Assembly (NCBI RefSeq): GCF_012933445.1
Contig: NZ_JABBNC010000032.1
Location: 1 to 64,000 of the forward strand
Direction of reading: 5' to 3'
DNA length: 64,000 nucleotides
Origin: Actinoplanes sp. TBRC 11911
GTDB lineage: Bacteria > Actinomycetota > Actinomycetes > Mycobacteriales > Micromonosporaceae
A model generated the notes under the pieces. The model was not told the DNA's origin. It did no database searches and saw nothing but the letters and a program-made list of their open reading frames with translations. This document shows positions 23,651 to 33,346 of the stretch, in pieces. Position 1 is the stretch's first letter; every line of letters starts with the position of its first letter. The position numbers were made by a program, and so were the translations under genes.

Positions 23651-25648
23651 TCACTGAAAGCCCTGTTCCTTGAGCGCCCGGTCGTGCGCCGCCGCGGCCG
23701 CCAGGAACGCGTTGTAGCGGGCCAATTCGTCTTCCTCGCCGGTTGCCTCGGCACGGTCCGCCGCACGATCGAGCCGGGCCGCTTCCCGTTCGTCGCTGCG
23801 CATCCATTGGCGTACGAGCAGAAGCAGCACGATCGCCGCCGGGATCTCGCCGAACGCCCAGGCCAGCCCCGCACCCAGCCGTTGATCGCTGAGCAGCGAC
23901 GGCGCCCAGACCGGATGGACCGACGTGTACCAGTCCACGCCGATCTTCGTGGTCGACAGCAGCAGCACGAAGCCGAAGAAGGCGTGCGCGGCCATCGCGA
24001 GGAAATGCACGATCGACAGCATCGCCGGATGGATACGCCGGCGTCCCGGGTCGACGCCGATCAGCACCCAGGCCAGCAGATATCCGGCCAGCACGAAGTG
24101 GATCAGCATGGCCTCGTGCCCGAGGTGGTAGCGCATCAGCGTGCCGAGCGTGTTGCTGAAGTAGATCCCGTACAGGCTGGTCACGTAGATGGCGAGCGCG
24201 ACCAGCGGATGCGAGAGCAGACGCACGATCCGGCTGTGCATGATCATGAGCAGCCAATCCCGTGCGCCCCGGACCTGCTCGTCGGCCGGCCGCTTGAGCG
24301 CGCGTAGCGCCAACGTGACCGGCGCACCGATGACGAGCAGCACCGGCACCACCATCGAGAGAATCATGTGCTGCACCATGTGGACGCTGAACAGCACGTA
24401 CGCGTACCGCGCCACGCCGAGGCTGGTGACGCCGCCCAGGATGAGCATGCCGAGGACCCAGCACACCGTCCGGTTCATCGGCCAGTCGTGCCCGGCCTTC
24501 CGCAGCCGCCGCACGCCGGCCAGGTAGGACCAGATGCCGGCCACCACGATGGTCAGGAAGAACAGGTCCGGCAGCGGGTCACCGATCATCCGCCACACGG
24601 TCTCCGGGCCGGGTCGGGCGAAGCCCAGCAGTTCCAGGACCGGGTCCGGTCCGACCGGGTCGTTCGGCACCGGCGTCGGGCTGCGCGACAGTGCCACAGC
24701 CAGGCCGATCGCGGCGCCGAACACCACGATCTCGCCGACCGCCAGACGCAGGAAGGCCTTCGGCTGCCCGGCGTTGAGAGCGGGCAGCGTGCGAGTCCGG
24801 TGCAGCGCGCCGAAGAAGCCGACGACGAGCAGCGCCAGAACCTTGAGCAGGATGAGCGCGCCGTAACGGGACGACCACAGCGGCGACCAGCCGCCGAGCC
24901 GCACCGCCGCGTTCGCCACCCCGCTGATCGCGGTCATCCCGAAGCACACCAGCGCCAGCCGGCTGTAGCGGCCCGCGGTCTCGGCGAGCCATTTGGTCTT
25001 GCGCACCACCAGCAGCCCGGCCAGCCCGCCGATCCACAGTGTCGCGGCCAGCACGTGCAGCGCGAGGCTGGTCACCGCGATCTGGTGGTTGCCCGCCCCG
25101 GCCGCGTGCCCGGTGAACGCCGGCGGCAGTATCGCGATCATCGCGATGATCGCGGTCACCGCTGCCAGCCCGCGCGACACCCCGGCCCGGGCCAGGATCG
25201 CCACCACGATCGCCAGGCCCGCCTGGATGAGGAGTGCCTGTCCCTGTGCGACGGAGAACGCGAAGCTGAAGATCTCGTGACTGCCCAGGCTGCCGAGCGG
25301 AACGCCCAGAATGTCGGAGACGGTGAGGATCACCAGTACCAGCGCGGTGATCGCGAGTCCCCAGGCCAGCCAGGACGCCCGGCGCAACAGCACCCAGCCC
25401 GGCGCGGACACGCTCGGCCCGTCCCCCGGCAGCAGGAACGCCGAGGTGAGCGTCGCGCCCACCACCAGCACGCCGAGCAGTTCCGCGAAGACGGTGAACA
25501 CGGGGAGCGACCATTCGGTGCCCTTACCGGGATTGGGAATGCCCGGATATATGCCGGTGTCCACTCCCTTGCTGAACAGCAGAGCCGCGATCAACGTCAG
25601 CAACGCCGCCGCCGCAACCATCGGGACGACCTTCACACCGAGCCTCAC
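23651..25648 (-). CDS. CopD copper-resistance / CtaG cytochrome oxidase assembly fusion protein
   Basis: 665-residue polytopic membrane protein. The N-terminal half is CopD-like (ALHVLAATLWIGGLAGLLVV, FGMTAISGVANA), the C-terminal half is caa3_CtaG-like with His-rich helices (SVHMVQHMILSMVVPVLLV, YHLGHEAMLIHFVL and FLAMAAHAFFGFVLL). The soluble C-terminal tail is Glu/Arg/Ala-rich. Such fusions are known in actinobacteria and are thought to move or deliver copper for cytochrome oxidase. GTG start. Located next to the metal permease gene 46 bases upstream on the same strand, so the two may share a transcript. Confidence 0.9.
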   Translation of the reverse strand: MRLGVKVVPMVAAAALLTLIAALLFSKGVDTGIYPGIPNPGKGTEWSLPVFTVFAELLGVLVVGATLTSAFLLPGDGPSVSAPGWVLLRRASWLAWGLAITALVLVILTVSDILGVPLGSLGSHEIFSFAFSVAQGQALLIQAGLAIVVAILARAGVSRGLAAVTAIIAMIAILPPAFTGHAAGAGNHQIAVTSLALHVLAATLWIGGLAGLLVVRKTKWLAETAGRYSRLALVCFGMTAISGVANAAVRLGGWSPLWSSRYGALILLKVLALLVVGFFGALHRTRTLPALNAGQPKAFLRLAVGEIVVFGAAIGLAVALSRSPTPVPNDPVGPDPVLELLGFARPGPETVWRMIGDPLPDLFFLTIVVAGIWSYLAGVRRLRKAGHDWPMNRTVCWVLGMLILGGVTSLGVARYAYVLFSVHMVQHMILSMVVPVLLVIGAPVTLALRALKRPADEQVRGARDWLLMIMHSRIVRLLSHPLVALAIYVTSLYGIYFSNTLGTLMRYHLGHEAMLIHFVLAGYLLAWVLIGVDPGRRRIHPAMLSIVHFLAMAAHAFFGFVLLLSTTKIGVDWYTSVHPVWAPSLLSDQRLGAGLAWAFGEIPAAIVLLLLVRQWMRSDEREAARLDRAADRAEATGEEDELARYNAFLAAAAAHDRALKEQGFQ

Positions 25649-25694
25649 GACGCAATGGTCGTCCGCGGCGTCCCGTTGGTTCCGCGATGTAATC

Positions 25695-26771
25695 CTAGTC
25701 TCCGCCGGGCGTGGCCCAGCGTTCCTCCACCCGCGCGAAACGCCAGTAGCCCAGAGCCACGGCCCAGGTCAGCACGAACAGCCCGACGATGATGAAGCCG
25801 ACGTTGTTGAGGTCGATCCCGCTCACCCAGGTGGTGAACGGATCCACCCAGCCCGCGTCGTCGTGCAGGATGCCGACCAGCTCGATCGTGCCGATGAGGA
25901 CGGCCACCGCGATGGACAGCCCGGTGATCGAGATGTTGTAGAAGACCTTGCGGGCCGGGTGCAGGAACGCCCAGTCGTACGCGACACTCATGAACAGCCC
26001 GTCCAGCGTGTCCAGCAGGCTCATCCCGGCCGCGAACAGCAGCGGCAACGTCATGATGGCGTACCACGGAAGACCGGTGGCGGCGCCGGTGCCGGCCAGC
26101 ACGAGCAGTGCTACCTCGGTCGCGGTGTCGAAGCCGACGCCGAACAGCAGCCCGGCGAAGTACATCTGCCCGGGCCGGCTGATCGCCCGGGTGACCCGGC
26201 CCAGCACCCGTGCGAGCAGGCCGCGCGCCTGCAGATGGTGTTCCAGCTTCGCCTCGTCCAGCTCGCCCGAGCGCATCGCGCGGAAGACGCGGACGATGCC
26301 GATCAGGGCGACCAGGTTCAGCGCGGCGATGACGTAGAGGAACCCGCCGGAGACGCCGGTCCCGATCAGCCCCAGCGTGCGGTTCACCGCGGTGCCGTCG
26401 GTGGTGAGCTCGCCGACCGCGTGCACCCCGGCCGCGACCAGGGCGGCCATCCCGGCGACCGTGCTGGAGTGGCCCATCGCGAACCAGAACCCGACCGACT
26501 TCGGCCGCTTCCCGTCGCCGCGCAGCTTGCGGGTGGTGTTGTCGATCGCCGCGATGTGATCGGCGTCGAACGCGTGGCGTAACCCATAGGTGTACGCGGT
26601 GATGCCGAGCCCGACGCCGAACGCCTCGGTGCCGAGCCGCAGCCGCCCCGGCGCGATCACCAGGAACAGCAGCCCGAAGGCGACCACGTGCAGCACTGCG
26701 ACGAATCCGAGCCATGCCGCGGACTGCCACCAGTCGAGACGCGTCCATGTCGTACGGGTGGCGGCGGGCAT
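25695..26771 (-). CDS. HoxN/NixA-family cobalt (nickel) permease
   Basis: 358 residues with about eight membrane segments. GLRHAFDADHIAAIDNTTR is the family signature HX4DH in helix II, GFWFAMGHSSTV and GLLFGVGFDTATEVALL are the other two conserved motifs. Family members bring in Ni2+ or Co2+ through the membrane. A cobalamin riboswitch directly upstream makes cobalt for B12 synthesis the likely cargo. ATG with GGAGG four bases upstream. Confidence 0.93.
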   Translation of the reverse strand: MPAATRTTWTRLDWWQSAAWLGFVAVLHVVAFGLLFLVIAPGRLRLGTEAFGVGLGITAYTYGLRHAFDADHIAAIDNTTRKLRGDGKRPKSVGFWFAMGHSSTVAGMAALVAAGVHAVGELTTDGTAVNRTLGLIGTGVSGGFLYVIAALNLVALIGIVRVFRAMRSGELDEAKLEHHLQARGLLARVLGRVTRAISRPGQMYFAGLLFGVGFDTATEVALLVLAGTGAATGLPWYAIMTLPLLFAAGMSLLDTLDGLFMSVAYDWAFLHPARKVFYNISITGLSIAVAVLIGTIELVGILHDDAGWVDPFTTWVSGIDLNNVGFIIVGLFVLTWAVALGYWRFARVEERWATPGGD

Positions 26772-26775
26772 GTGA

Positions 26776-26800
26776 CCTCCAGCGGGATCACGCGTCCCGC
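26776..26800 (-). promoter_or_regulatory. Riboswitch expression-platform hairpin at the ribosome-binding site
   Basis: GCGGGA and TCCCGC pair across a seven-base loop (26782-26800), directly followed on the transcript by T and the GGAGG of the permease. It lies immediately after the riboswitch P1 stem. With no T-run following, translational control is more likely than termination. Inference from layout. Confidence 0.45.
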
Positions 26801-26921
26801 GCGGTTAGGATCGTCGATCCCAGAGGTCTGGCTCCCAGCCCGCGAGCTGGTCACAGTGGCGCGACCGCACCGGATTCACACCGGCTTCCCTGAAGATCAC
26901 GTACCGGAGGACCCTAACCGC
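26801..26921 (-). promoter_or_regulatory. Cobalamin riboswitch
   Basis: Read on the minus strand, a P1 stem GCGGTTAGG/CCTAACCGC (nine pairs) closes a core with GGGAAGCCGGTG, AATCCGG and GCGGTC-CGCCACTGTGA, followed by the B12 box GAGCCAGACCTC. These are the conserved blocks of adenosylcobalamin riboswitches. It sits 30 bases before the cobalt/nickel permease start and should reduce its expression when B12 is plentiful. Confidence 0.95.
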
Positions 26922-26963
26922 CGCCGGTCGCCCTGTCCGCCGGGAGCGACCGGTGTCACATCG

Positions 26964-28037
26964 TCACCGGGCGGCCGTGCTCCCGTCCGCGTACCGGAGA
27001 ACCGCGCCGATGCCGTGCCGCAACGGCACGTCGTCCTTCTCGACCAGGATCAACCGGGCGTCGGTGCCGGCGAGGGCGCGCAGCAGGGCGGCGTCGGCGC
27101 GTACCTTCTGCGGCTCGATGCCGGCGTCGCGCAGGATGTGGTCGTCGACGGAGATCCCGGCCGGGTCGGCGGGGTCGATCCACAGCATGTCGGTCGACTC
27201 CGGATGGTTGACCATCAGCACCGTGTCGATCTGGCCGCGCTGCAGATGGGTCACCACGTCCGGCAGGCCGGTGCTCGCGCTGCCCTCGCCGAGCTGGGTC
27301 CGGAACCGGTCGACGGCCTCGCGCAGATGCCGGTCGGCGACCTCCGCGATCGCCTCGTCCTTGTTCTCGCCGGTCACCCGCGACTGCCACCGCTTGGGCA
27401 GCTGGCGGGTGAAGTCCTGGACCGCGCGGACGTCCCCGCTCACCGCGATGACCTCGGCGTCCATCGTGTCGGCCAGGTCCACGGCGGCGGCCACCACGTC
27501 GCCCGCGTTGCGCTTCCAGGTCTCCTCCACGGCCCGCAGGTAGCGCGGGTTCGACCAGCCGCCGGCGTGCACCTTCGTCATCGGGAACTTCTCCCGGCCG
27601 CTCACCTCCAGGTGCCGTGGCACGCCGCCGGCCGACAGGGCGTCAACATCGGCTCCCGTACGGTCGGCTCGCACCCGTACGTACGGCACCTCCTCGCCGC
27701 GCTGCACGACCCACGGCATCAGGTGCGGCAGCGGGCCCACGGTCACGTCGTCCGTCGGTGGCGGGGACGGCAACGTCTCGACCACGGCCACCTCACCGGA
27801 CCGCGCGAAGATCGCCAAGCCGTACCGGCCAGGCTGGTACGGGAAGGACTGGAAGGCGTCCTCGGCCGCGACGATCGTCCGCTCGTCGCAGCCACGCTCG
27901 GCGAGTGCCGCCCGCGCCGCGCGCCAGCGCAGATCAACCTCGTGCACCGCACCCTCGTCCGAGCGGCTCGCGTCGAGGTAGACGGACGCCCACCGACCAG
28001 GGCTTTCGACCAGCGGGCGCAGGAAATCCAGCTTCAT
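26964..28037 (-). CDS. baeRF2-type (Rv2629-like) release-factor-fold protein
   Basis: 357 residues. The sequence begins MKLDFLRPLVESPGRWASVY followed by LDASR, and has the three-part eRF1-like layout of bacterial release-factor homologues: an N-terminal domain, a middle region with VIAVSGDVRAVQDFTRQLP, and a C-terminal L7Ae-like domain with IDTVLMVNHPE and LILVEKDDVPLRHGIGAVLR. Rv2629 of Mycobacterium tuberculosis is the known relative and is part of the dormancy regulon. A ribosome-linked stress role is inferred for this group. Separate transcription unit, divergent from the chemoreceptor gene. Confidence 0.8.
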   Translation of the reverse strand: MKLDFLRPLVESPGRWASVYLDASRSDEGAVHEVDLRWRAARAALAERGCDERTIVAAEDAFQSFPYQPGRYGLAIFARSGEVAVVETLPSPPPTDDVTVGPLPHLMPWVVQRGEEVPYVRVRADRTGADVDALSAGGVPRHLEVSGREKFPMTKVHAGGWSNPRYLRAVEETWKRNAGDVVAAAVDLADTMDAEVIAVSGDVRAVQDFTRQLPKRWQSRVTGENKDEAIAEVADRHLREAVDRFRTQLGEGSASTGLPDVVTHLQRGQIDTVLMVNHPESTDMLWIDPADPAGISVDDHILRDAGIEPQKVRADAALLRALAGTDARLILVEKDDVPLRHGIGAVLRYADGSTAAR

Positions 28038-28164
28038 GGCGGCGATGTTCCCTGGGCCGGGTCGGGTAAACCCGAGCCGTTTTCGCGGTTTTCGCCATTG
28101 CGTCGCGCCGGGTCGTGTTTGGTAAAGGCAGGGCGACTACGCCGTGTGACAAGAGGAGCCGTTG

Positions 28165-29748
28165 ATGCGTCTGTTGAAGGATCGGCGGGTCGGCACAAAG
28201 ATCATGTTCGCGATCGTGATCGTGGCGTCGATCAGCGTCATCGACGGCCTCTTGGCGCTGAACAGCCTGGGCGTCACGAACCTGCAGGTCAAGACCGGTT
28301 ACCAGCACAGCCAGGAGCTGAACACCGTCGGCAACATGCGGGCCGCCGTGAACCGCACCTGGCTCGCCGCCGGCGACTACTTCCTCGCCGTCGACGACGC
28401 CGGTCGCGCCACCGCCTCGGCCGCCATCACCAAGGCGGAGAAGGAGATCACCGGGTACGCCTCGACATACCGCTCGTTCCCGCTGCCCGCGGACGCCGCC
28501 AGCGCCTTCGACGGGTTCGAGCAGAACTGGGCGAAGTACGTCGACGTGCTCACCAACCAGGCGATGCCGCTGGCCGGCGCCGGCCGGGCCCGGCTGCAGG
28601 CGGTCCGCACCGGCGCGCTGGCCACCGCCATGAACGGCGTGCGGACCCAGATGACCGCCCTGGCCGACCGCACCGTGGCGGCGGCGGCCGCGCAGGAGGA
28701 GGTGGCCGAGCACCGCTACCAGTCGACCAAGACCTGGGTGATCGGCTTCCTGATCGGCGGCACGATCATCGGCCTGATCCTGGCCGCCGCGATCACCCGG
28801 CTCATCGTCCGGCCACTGTCGCGCTGCGTCGAGGCGCTGGAGAAGGTCGGCCACGGTGACCTCACCGTCCGGGTGGAGGTGGAGAGCGCGGACGAGGTCG
28901 GCCGGATGGCACAGACCCTCAACGAGACGGCCGTCGCGATGGCCGGCACGGTCAGCCGGGTGCACTCCAGCTCCGACCTGCTGGCGTCCGCCTCCGAGGA
29001 ACTGTCCTCGGTCGCGGCCCAGCTCTCCTCGTCGGCCGAGCAGACCGCGGCCCAGGTGAGCACCGTCTCGGAGTCCGCCGACCGGGTCTCCGAAGGGGTA
29101 CAGGCGGTTTCCGCGGGCGCCGACGAGATGGGCACCTCGATCCGGGAGATCTCCAACAGCGCCAACGAGGCCGCCGGGGTCGCCTCGGACGCCGCGCGCA
29201 CCGCGGAATCGACGAACACCAGCGTCGCCCGGCTCGGTGAGGCGTCGTCGCAGATCGGAACGGTGGTCGCCTTGATCACCTCGATCGCCGAGCAGACCAA
29301 CCTGCTGGCGCTCAACGCGACCATCGAGGCCGCGCGCGCGGGCGAGGCCGGCAAGGGCTTCGCGGTGGTCGCCTCCGAGGTCAAGGATCTGGCCCAGGAG
29401 ACGGCCAACGCGACCCAGCAGATCACCGCGCAGGTCACCGCCATCCAGGACGAGACCGGCAACGCGGTGGCCGCGATCCGCGAGATCGCCCAGGTCATCG
29501 GCACGATCAACGACTACGCCACGACGATCGCCGCCGCGGTCGAGGAGCAGACGGCGACCACCGCCGAGATCGCCCGCAGCGTGGGGCAGGCCGCCGAGGG
29601 GTCGTCCGACATCGCCGGCACGATCGCGGGCGTCGCCGAGGCGGCCCAGCACGTCACGAACGGCGCCACCGAGACCCAGCAGACCGCGTCCGAGCTGGCC
29701 CGCACGGCCGCCGACCTGCAGACGACGGTCTCCACCTACCGCATCTGA
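28165..29748 (+). CDS. Methyl-accepting chemotaxis protein
   Basis: 527 residues: an N-terminal membrane helix (about 15-34), an extracellular four-helix-bundle sensor (4HB_MCP type), a second helix (about 191-212, VIGFLIGGTIIGLILAAAI), a HAMP domain, and a long coiled-coil signalling domain with the hairpin tip IAEQTNLLALNATIEAARAG. It would pass ligand signals to CheA/CheW. No other chemotaxis gene is near, so it is an orphan receptor, as is common in zoospore-forming actinomycetes. The ATG is preceded by GAGGAG. The end overlaps the convergent MFS gene by 13 bases. Confidence 0.95.
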   Translation: MRLLKDRRVGTKIMFAIVIVASISVIDGLLALNSLGVTNLQVKTGYQHSQELNTVGNMRAAVNRTWLAAGDYFLAVDDAGRATASAAITKAEKEITGYASTYRSFPLPADAASAFDGFEQNWAKYVDVLTNQAMPLAGAGRARLQAVRTGALATAMNGVRTQMTALADRTVAAAAAQEEVAEHRYQSTKTWVIGFLIGGTIIGLILAAAITRLIVRPLSRCVEALEKVGHGDLTVRVEVESADEVGRMAQTLNETAVAMAGTVSRVHSSSDLLASASEELSSVAAQLSSSAEQTAAQVSTVSESADRVSEGVQAVSAGADEMGTSIREISNSANEAAGVASDAARTAESTNTSVARLGEASSQIGTVVALITSIAEQTNLLALNATIEAARAGEAGKGFAVVASEVKDLAQETANATQQITAQVTAIQDETGNAVAAIREIAQVIGTINDYATTIAAAVEEQTATTAEIARSVGQAAEGSSDIAGTIAGVAEAAQHVTNGATETQQTASELARTAADLQTTVSTYRI

Positions 29749-31175
29749 CCGGGGGCGGCGAAGACCTCCACCTTGTCGGCGTCCGCCACGGTCCGGCCGG
29801 TGGGGCGGCTGCGCGGCAGCGCCAGGGCGAGGACGAACGCGGTGACGCCGGAGAGCGCGGCGCCGACCACGAAGATCCAGGTGAACTGGGACTCGGCCGG
29901 CAGCGCGGCGCCCGGCACGAGGTTGCGGGCCAGCAAGGCGACGACGAAAGCCGTGCCCAGGGACATGCCGACCGAGCGGACGATGGAGTTCATGCTGTTC
30001 GCGATGCCGGTCTCGGCGCGGTCCACGTGCTGAACGATGAGGGCGGGCAACGCCGCGTACCCGAACATCACGCCGGTGTTCACCGCGACCGACCCGGCGA
30101 TGACCTGCCACGTGGTCGCGTGGACGAGCGCCAGGAAGGCGAAGCCGGCGGCGGCCAGGAGCGCGGCGAGCACCAGCGTGGCCTTCGCCCCGAAAGCGTT
30201 CACCAGGCGACCGCCCAGCGGTGCGGTGATGATCCCGCCCGCGGTGCCGGGCAGCAGATACACCAGGCTCGCGGCCAGCACGGTCGATCCGAAGCCGTAC
30301 CCGGCGACCGCGGGCGGGGCCTGTACCAGCGCCGAGATCGACAGGAAGATCGCGAAGAACGCGAATCCCATGAACAGCCCGGCCACGTTGGCGACCGCGA
30401 TCGGGCGGTGGCGCAGCATCTTGACGGTGACCAGCGGGTGCGTGACGCGCCGCTCCACCAGGACGAAGAGCGTCAGCAGCAGCACCGAGCCGGCGAGGCT
30501 GCCCAGCGTCTCCGGCGAACCCCAGCCCCAGGTGTTGCCCTGCTCCAACGGCATCACCAGCAGGACCAGGCCGGCACCGAGCAGGACCGCGCCGGTCCAG
30601 TCGATGCGCCCGATCGCGGCGGCCGCACGGCTCGGCAGCGCCAGGAAACCGAGCAGGCCGAGGGCGGTCAGCGCACTGGAAAGCCAGAAGAGCTGGTGGT
30701 AGTCGCCACCGGACCGCATGAAGAACCCGGTGACCGCGACGCCCACCCCGGCGCCGACCGCGATCATCCCGCTGATCAGCGCCATCGCTCCGGTCAGCCG
30801 CTCGGCCGGGAGTTCCTCGCGCAGCGTGGCGATCAGCAGCGGCGACAATCCGAAGCTGGTGGCCTGCAGCACCCGGGCGACCAGCAGCAACGGCAGGCTG
30901 GTGGTGACGGCGGCCAGCACCGACCCGGCCAATACCAGCACCATCACACCGATCATGACCGACCGGCGCCCGCGTAGATCGCCGAGCCGCCCAATCACCG
31001 GCGTGCAGACCGCGGCGGCCAGCAGATTGGCTGTTATCGCCCAGCTGGCCGCACTGGCGGACACCCCCAGCTCGGCTTGGATCTCCCCGATGACCGGCAC
31101 CACCAGCGTCTGCAGGACGGCCACCAGCAAACTGCCGTAGGCCAGCACCGCGACGACAACACGTGGCTGAGACAT
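29736..31175 (-). CDS. MFS drug exporter, DHA2 (EmrB/QacA) type
   Basis: 479 residues with about 14 hydrophobic segments. PVIGRLGDLRGRRSVMIGV is the MFS motif A loop between helices 2 and 3, and LLLVARVLQATSFGLSPLL resembles motif B/C. Proton-driven export of drugs or metabolites is expected. I chose ATG 31175 (MSQPRVV) with GGGGAG seven bases before it. A longer start at 31214 has no ribosome site. It stands alone between the chemoreceptor and transketolase. Confidence 0.88.
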   Translation of the reverse strand: MSQPRVVVAVLAYGSLLVAVLQTLVVPVIGEIQAELGVSASAASWAITANLLAAAVCTPVIGRLGDLRGRRSVMIGVMVLVLAGSVLAAVTTSLPLLLVARVLQATSFGLSPLLIATLREELPAERLTGAMALISGMIAVGAGVGVAVTGFFMRSGGDYHQLFWLSSALTALGLLGFLALPSRAAAAIGRIDWTGAVLLGAGLVLLVMPLEQGNTWGWGSPETLGSLAGSVLLLTLFVLVERRVTHPLVTVKMLRHRPIAVANVAGLFMGFAFFAIFLSISALVQAPPAVAGYGFGSTVLAASLVYLLPGTAGGIITAPLGGRLVNAFGAKATLVLAALLAAAGFAFLALVHATTWQVIAGSVAVNTGVMFGYAALPALIVQHVDRAETGIANSMNSIVRSVGMSLGTAFVVALLARNLVPGAALPAESQFTWIFVVGAALSGVTAFVLALALPRSRPTGRTVADADKVEVFAAPGQMR

Positions 31176-31397
31176 GAGCACACTCCCCGAAACCGCGAAC
31201 CTTTGTCGGCGCAAGTGACGGGACGGGCAGCCCGCGACGTGACAGCCGCCCGTGTGACGACCGTCTAATCACGAGGAGGAGGGTGCGCGACGCCAGTGGA
31301 TCAAGTGCTGCACTTCACCACCGCGCCCGAGGACGGTCTCGAGCAGTGACGCGTTCTGTGTCACATCTTGTACGCGTACTGTTGCCAACAGTGCTCG

Positions 31398-31433
31398 CCG
31401 GGTAGTCGAGTTGATTCGCGGCTACCCGGAGGA
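31398..31433 (+). promoter_or_regulatory. Hairpin overlapping the transketolase ribosome-binding site
   Basis: CCGGGTAG (31398-31405) and CTACCCGG (31422-31429) form a perfect eight-pair stem with a 16-base loop. The 3' arm runs into the Shine-Dalgarno GGAGGAG (31428-31434) of the transketolase gene, so folding would partly hide it. Function is inferred. Confidence 0.4.
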
Positions 31434-31438
31434 GCGCC

Positions 31439-33310
31439 ATGACGACGATCATTTCACCCGATACGGACCTCGAGACGGTCGCGCAGGTGGCCGCCCAGCT
31501 TCGCGTCGACTCGATCCGCTCCTCCACCAGCGCCGGTTCCGGGCATCCCACGTCCAGCATGTCCGCCGCCGACCTGATCGCGGTGCTGGTCGCCCGGCAC
31601 CTGCGCTACGACTGGAACAATCCGGACGCCGACGACAACGACCATTTGATCTTCTCGAAGGGCCATGCCTCGCCGCTTCTCTACTCGGTGTTCAAGGCCG
31701 TCGGTGTCGTTTCGGACGAGGAACTGCTGACCGGTTACCGGCGTTTCGGGCAGCGCCTGGAGGGCCACCCCACACCCGTGCTGCCGTGGGTCGACGTGGC
31801 CACCGGCTCGCTCGGCCAGGGCCTGCCCGACGGCGTCGGCGTCGCGCTGGCCGGCAAGTACCTGGACAAGAGGGCATACCGGGTCTGGGTGCTGTGCGGC
31901 GACAGCGAGATGGCCGAGGGCTCGATCTGGGAGGCCTTCGACAAGGCGTCCTACTACCAGCTGTCCAACCTCGTCGCGATCGTCGACGTCAACCGGCTCG
32001 GCCAGCGCGGCGAGACCGACCTCGGCTGGAACCTCGACGGATACCGGGCCCGCGCCGAGGCATTCGGGGCGCGGGTGCTCACCATCGACGGACACGACCT
32101 GGCAGCCGTCGACGAGGCGCTGACCGCGGCGACGCAGACCGAGGGCCGGCCCACCGTGATTCTCGCGAAGACCGTGAAGGGCAAGGGATTCTCCGAGATC
32201 GAGGACAAGAACGGCTGGCACGGCAAGCCCCTGCCGCCGGACATGGCGGAACGCGCGATCGCCGAACTGGGCGGCGTCCGCAACCTCACGCTCCGCGGCC
32301 CGCTTCCCGACAAGATTCGGGTGGCGGCGCCGGAACCCGTCCAGCCCGGCAAGCCCGCCTCGTACGAGCTGGGCGCGAAGGTGGCCACCCGCAAGGCGTA
32401 CGGGGATGGGCTGGTCGCGCTCGGCGCACTCGATCCCCGCGTGGTGGCACTCGACGGCGAGGTCAGTAATTCCACGTTCGCCGACGAGTTCGCGCACGCC
32501 TATCCCGACCGGTATTTCGAGATGTTCATCGCCGAACAGCAGATGGTCGCCGCCGCCACCGGGCTTTCCGTACGCGGGTACAAAGCGTTCGCCTCCACCT
32601 TCGCGGCGTTTCTCACCCGGGCGTACGACTTCATCCGGATGGGCGCGATCAGCGGCGCCGACCTGCGCCTGGTGGGCTCACACTCGGGGGTCGAGATCGG
32701 CGCCGACGGCCCTTCGCAGATGGCACTCGAAGACCTCGCCATGATGCGGGCCGTGCACGGTTCCACTGTGCTCTACCCGGCCGACGCGACCAGCACGGTC
32801 GCGCTGACCCACGCGATGGCGAACACCACCGGCATCAGCTACATGCGCACCACCCGGGGCAGTTACCCGGTGCTCTACCCCGACGGCGAGTCGTTCCCGG
32901 TCGGGGGTTCGAAGCTGCCGCGCTCCAGCGACCACGACCAGGTCACGCTCGTCGGCGCGGGCGTCACGCTGCACGAGGCGCTGGCCGCGGCGGACGCGCT
33001 GGCCGAGCAGGGCATCACCGCGCGCGTCGTCGACGCGTACTCCATCAAGCCGATCGACAGCGCCACCCTGCGTGAGGCGGCGGCCGCGACCGGCGGCCGC
33101 ATCGTGGTCGCCGAGGATCACCATCCCGAGGGCGGCCTCGGCTCCGCGGTCATCGACAGCCTCGTGGCCGATGGCATCACCGACGTCAAACTCACCCATC
33201 TGGCCGTACGGGGTATGCCCGGCTCCGGCACCGGCGAGGAACTGATGGCGTGGGCGGGCATCGACGCCGAGCACATCGCGACGGCGGCCCAGGAGCTGCT
33301 CAACGGCTGA
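31439..33310 (+). CDS. tkt: Transketolase
   Basis: 623 residues with all parts of a thiamine-diphosphate transketolase. HLIFSKGHASPLLY and ATGSLGQGLPDGVG lie in the pyrophosphate domain, and GDSEMAEGSIWEAF then VDVNRLGQ is the ThDP motif (GD-x(~25)-N). The pyrimidine domain has MFIAEQQMVAAATGLS with the catalytic Glu, and the C-terminal domain has VAEDHHPEGGLGSAV. The length fits the shorter, mammalian-like type rather than the ~670-residue E. coli type, so it may be a second, specialised copy. It moves two-carbon units in the pentose phosphate pathway. GGAGGAG precedes the ATG. Confidence 0.93.
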   Translation: MTTIISPDTDLETVAQVAAQLRVDSIRSSTSAGSGHPTSSMSAADLIAVLVARHLRYDWNNPDADDNDHLIFSKGHASPLLYSVFKAVGVVSDEELLTGYRRFGQRLEGHPTPVLPWVDVATGSLGQGLPDGVGVALAGKYLDKRAYRVWVLCGDSEMAEGSIWEAFDKASYYQLSNLVAIVDVNRLGQRGETDLGWNLDGYRARAEAFGARVLTIDGHDLAAVDEALTAATQTEGRPTVILAKTVKGKGFSEIEDKNGWHGKPLPPDMAERAIAELGGVRNLTLRGPLPDKIRVAAPEPVQPGKPASYELGAKVATRKAYGDGLVALGALDPRVVALDGEVSNSTFADEFAHAYPDRYFEMFIAEQQMVAAATGLSVRGYKAFASTFAAFLTRAYDFIRMGAISGADLRLVGSHSGVEIGADGPSQMALEDLAMMRAVHGSTVLYPADATSTVALTHAMANTTGISYMRTTRGSYPVLYPDGESFPVGGSKLPRSSDHDQVTLVGAGVTLHEALAAADALAEQGITARVVDAYSIKPIDSATLREAAAATGGRIVVAEDHHPEGGLGSAVIDSLVADGITDVKLTHLAVRGMPGSGTGEELMAWAGIDAEHIATAAQELLNG

Positions 33311-33346
33311 GGCAATGACGCGCCGGGACTGAGCTACCGTAGCGGC

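Noticed and set aside
27934..31272. 1112-codon leftward frame
   Set aside because: A high-GC shadow spanning the chemoreceptor and MFS genes; the composition is Arg/Gly-rich and no domain is seen.
31359..31385. ECF41-type promoter before transketolase
   Set aside because: TGTCACA is present, but the bases 16-17 positions later (TTGC or TGCC) do not fit xGTC.
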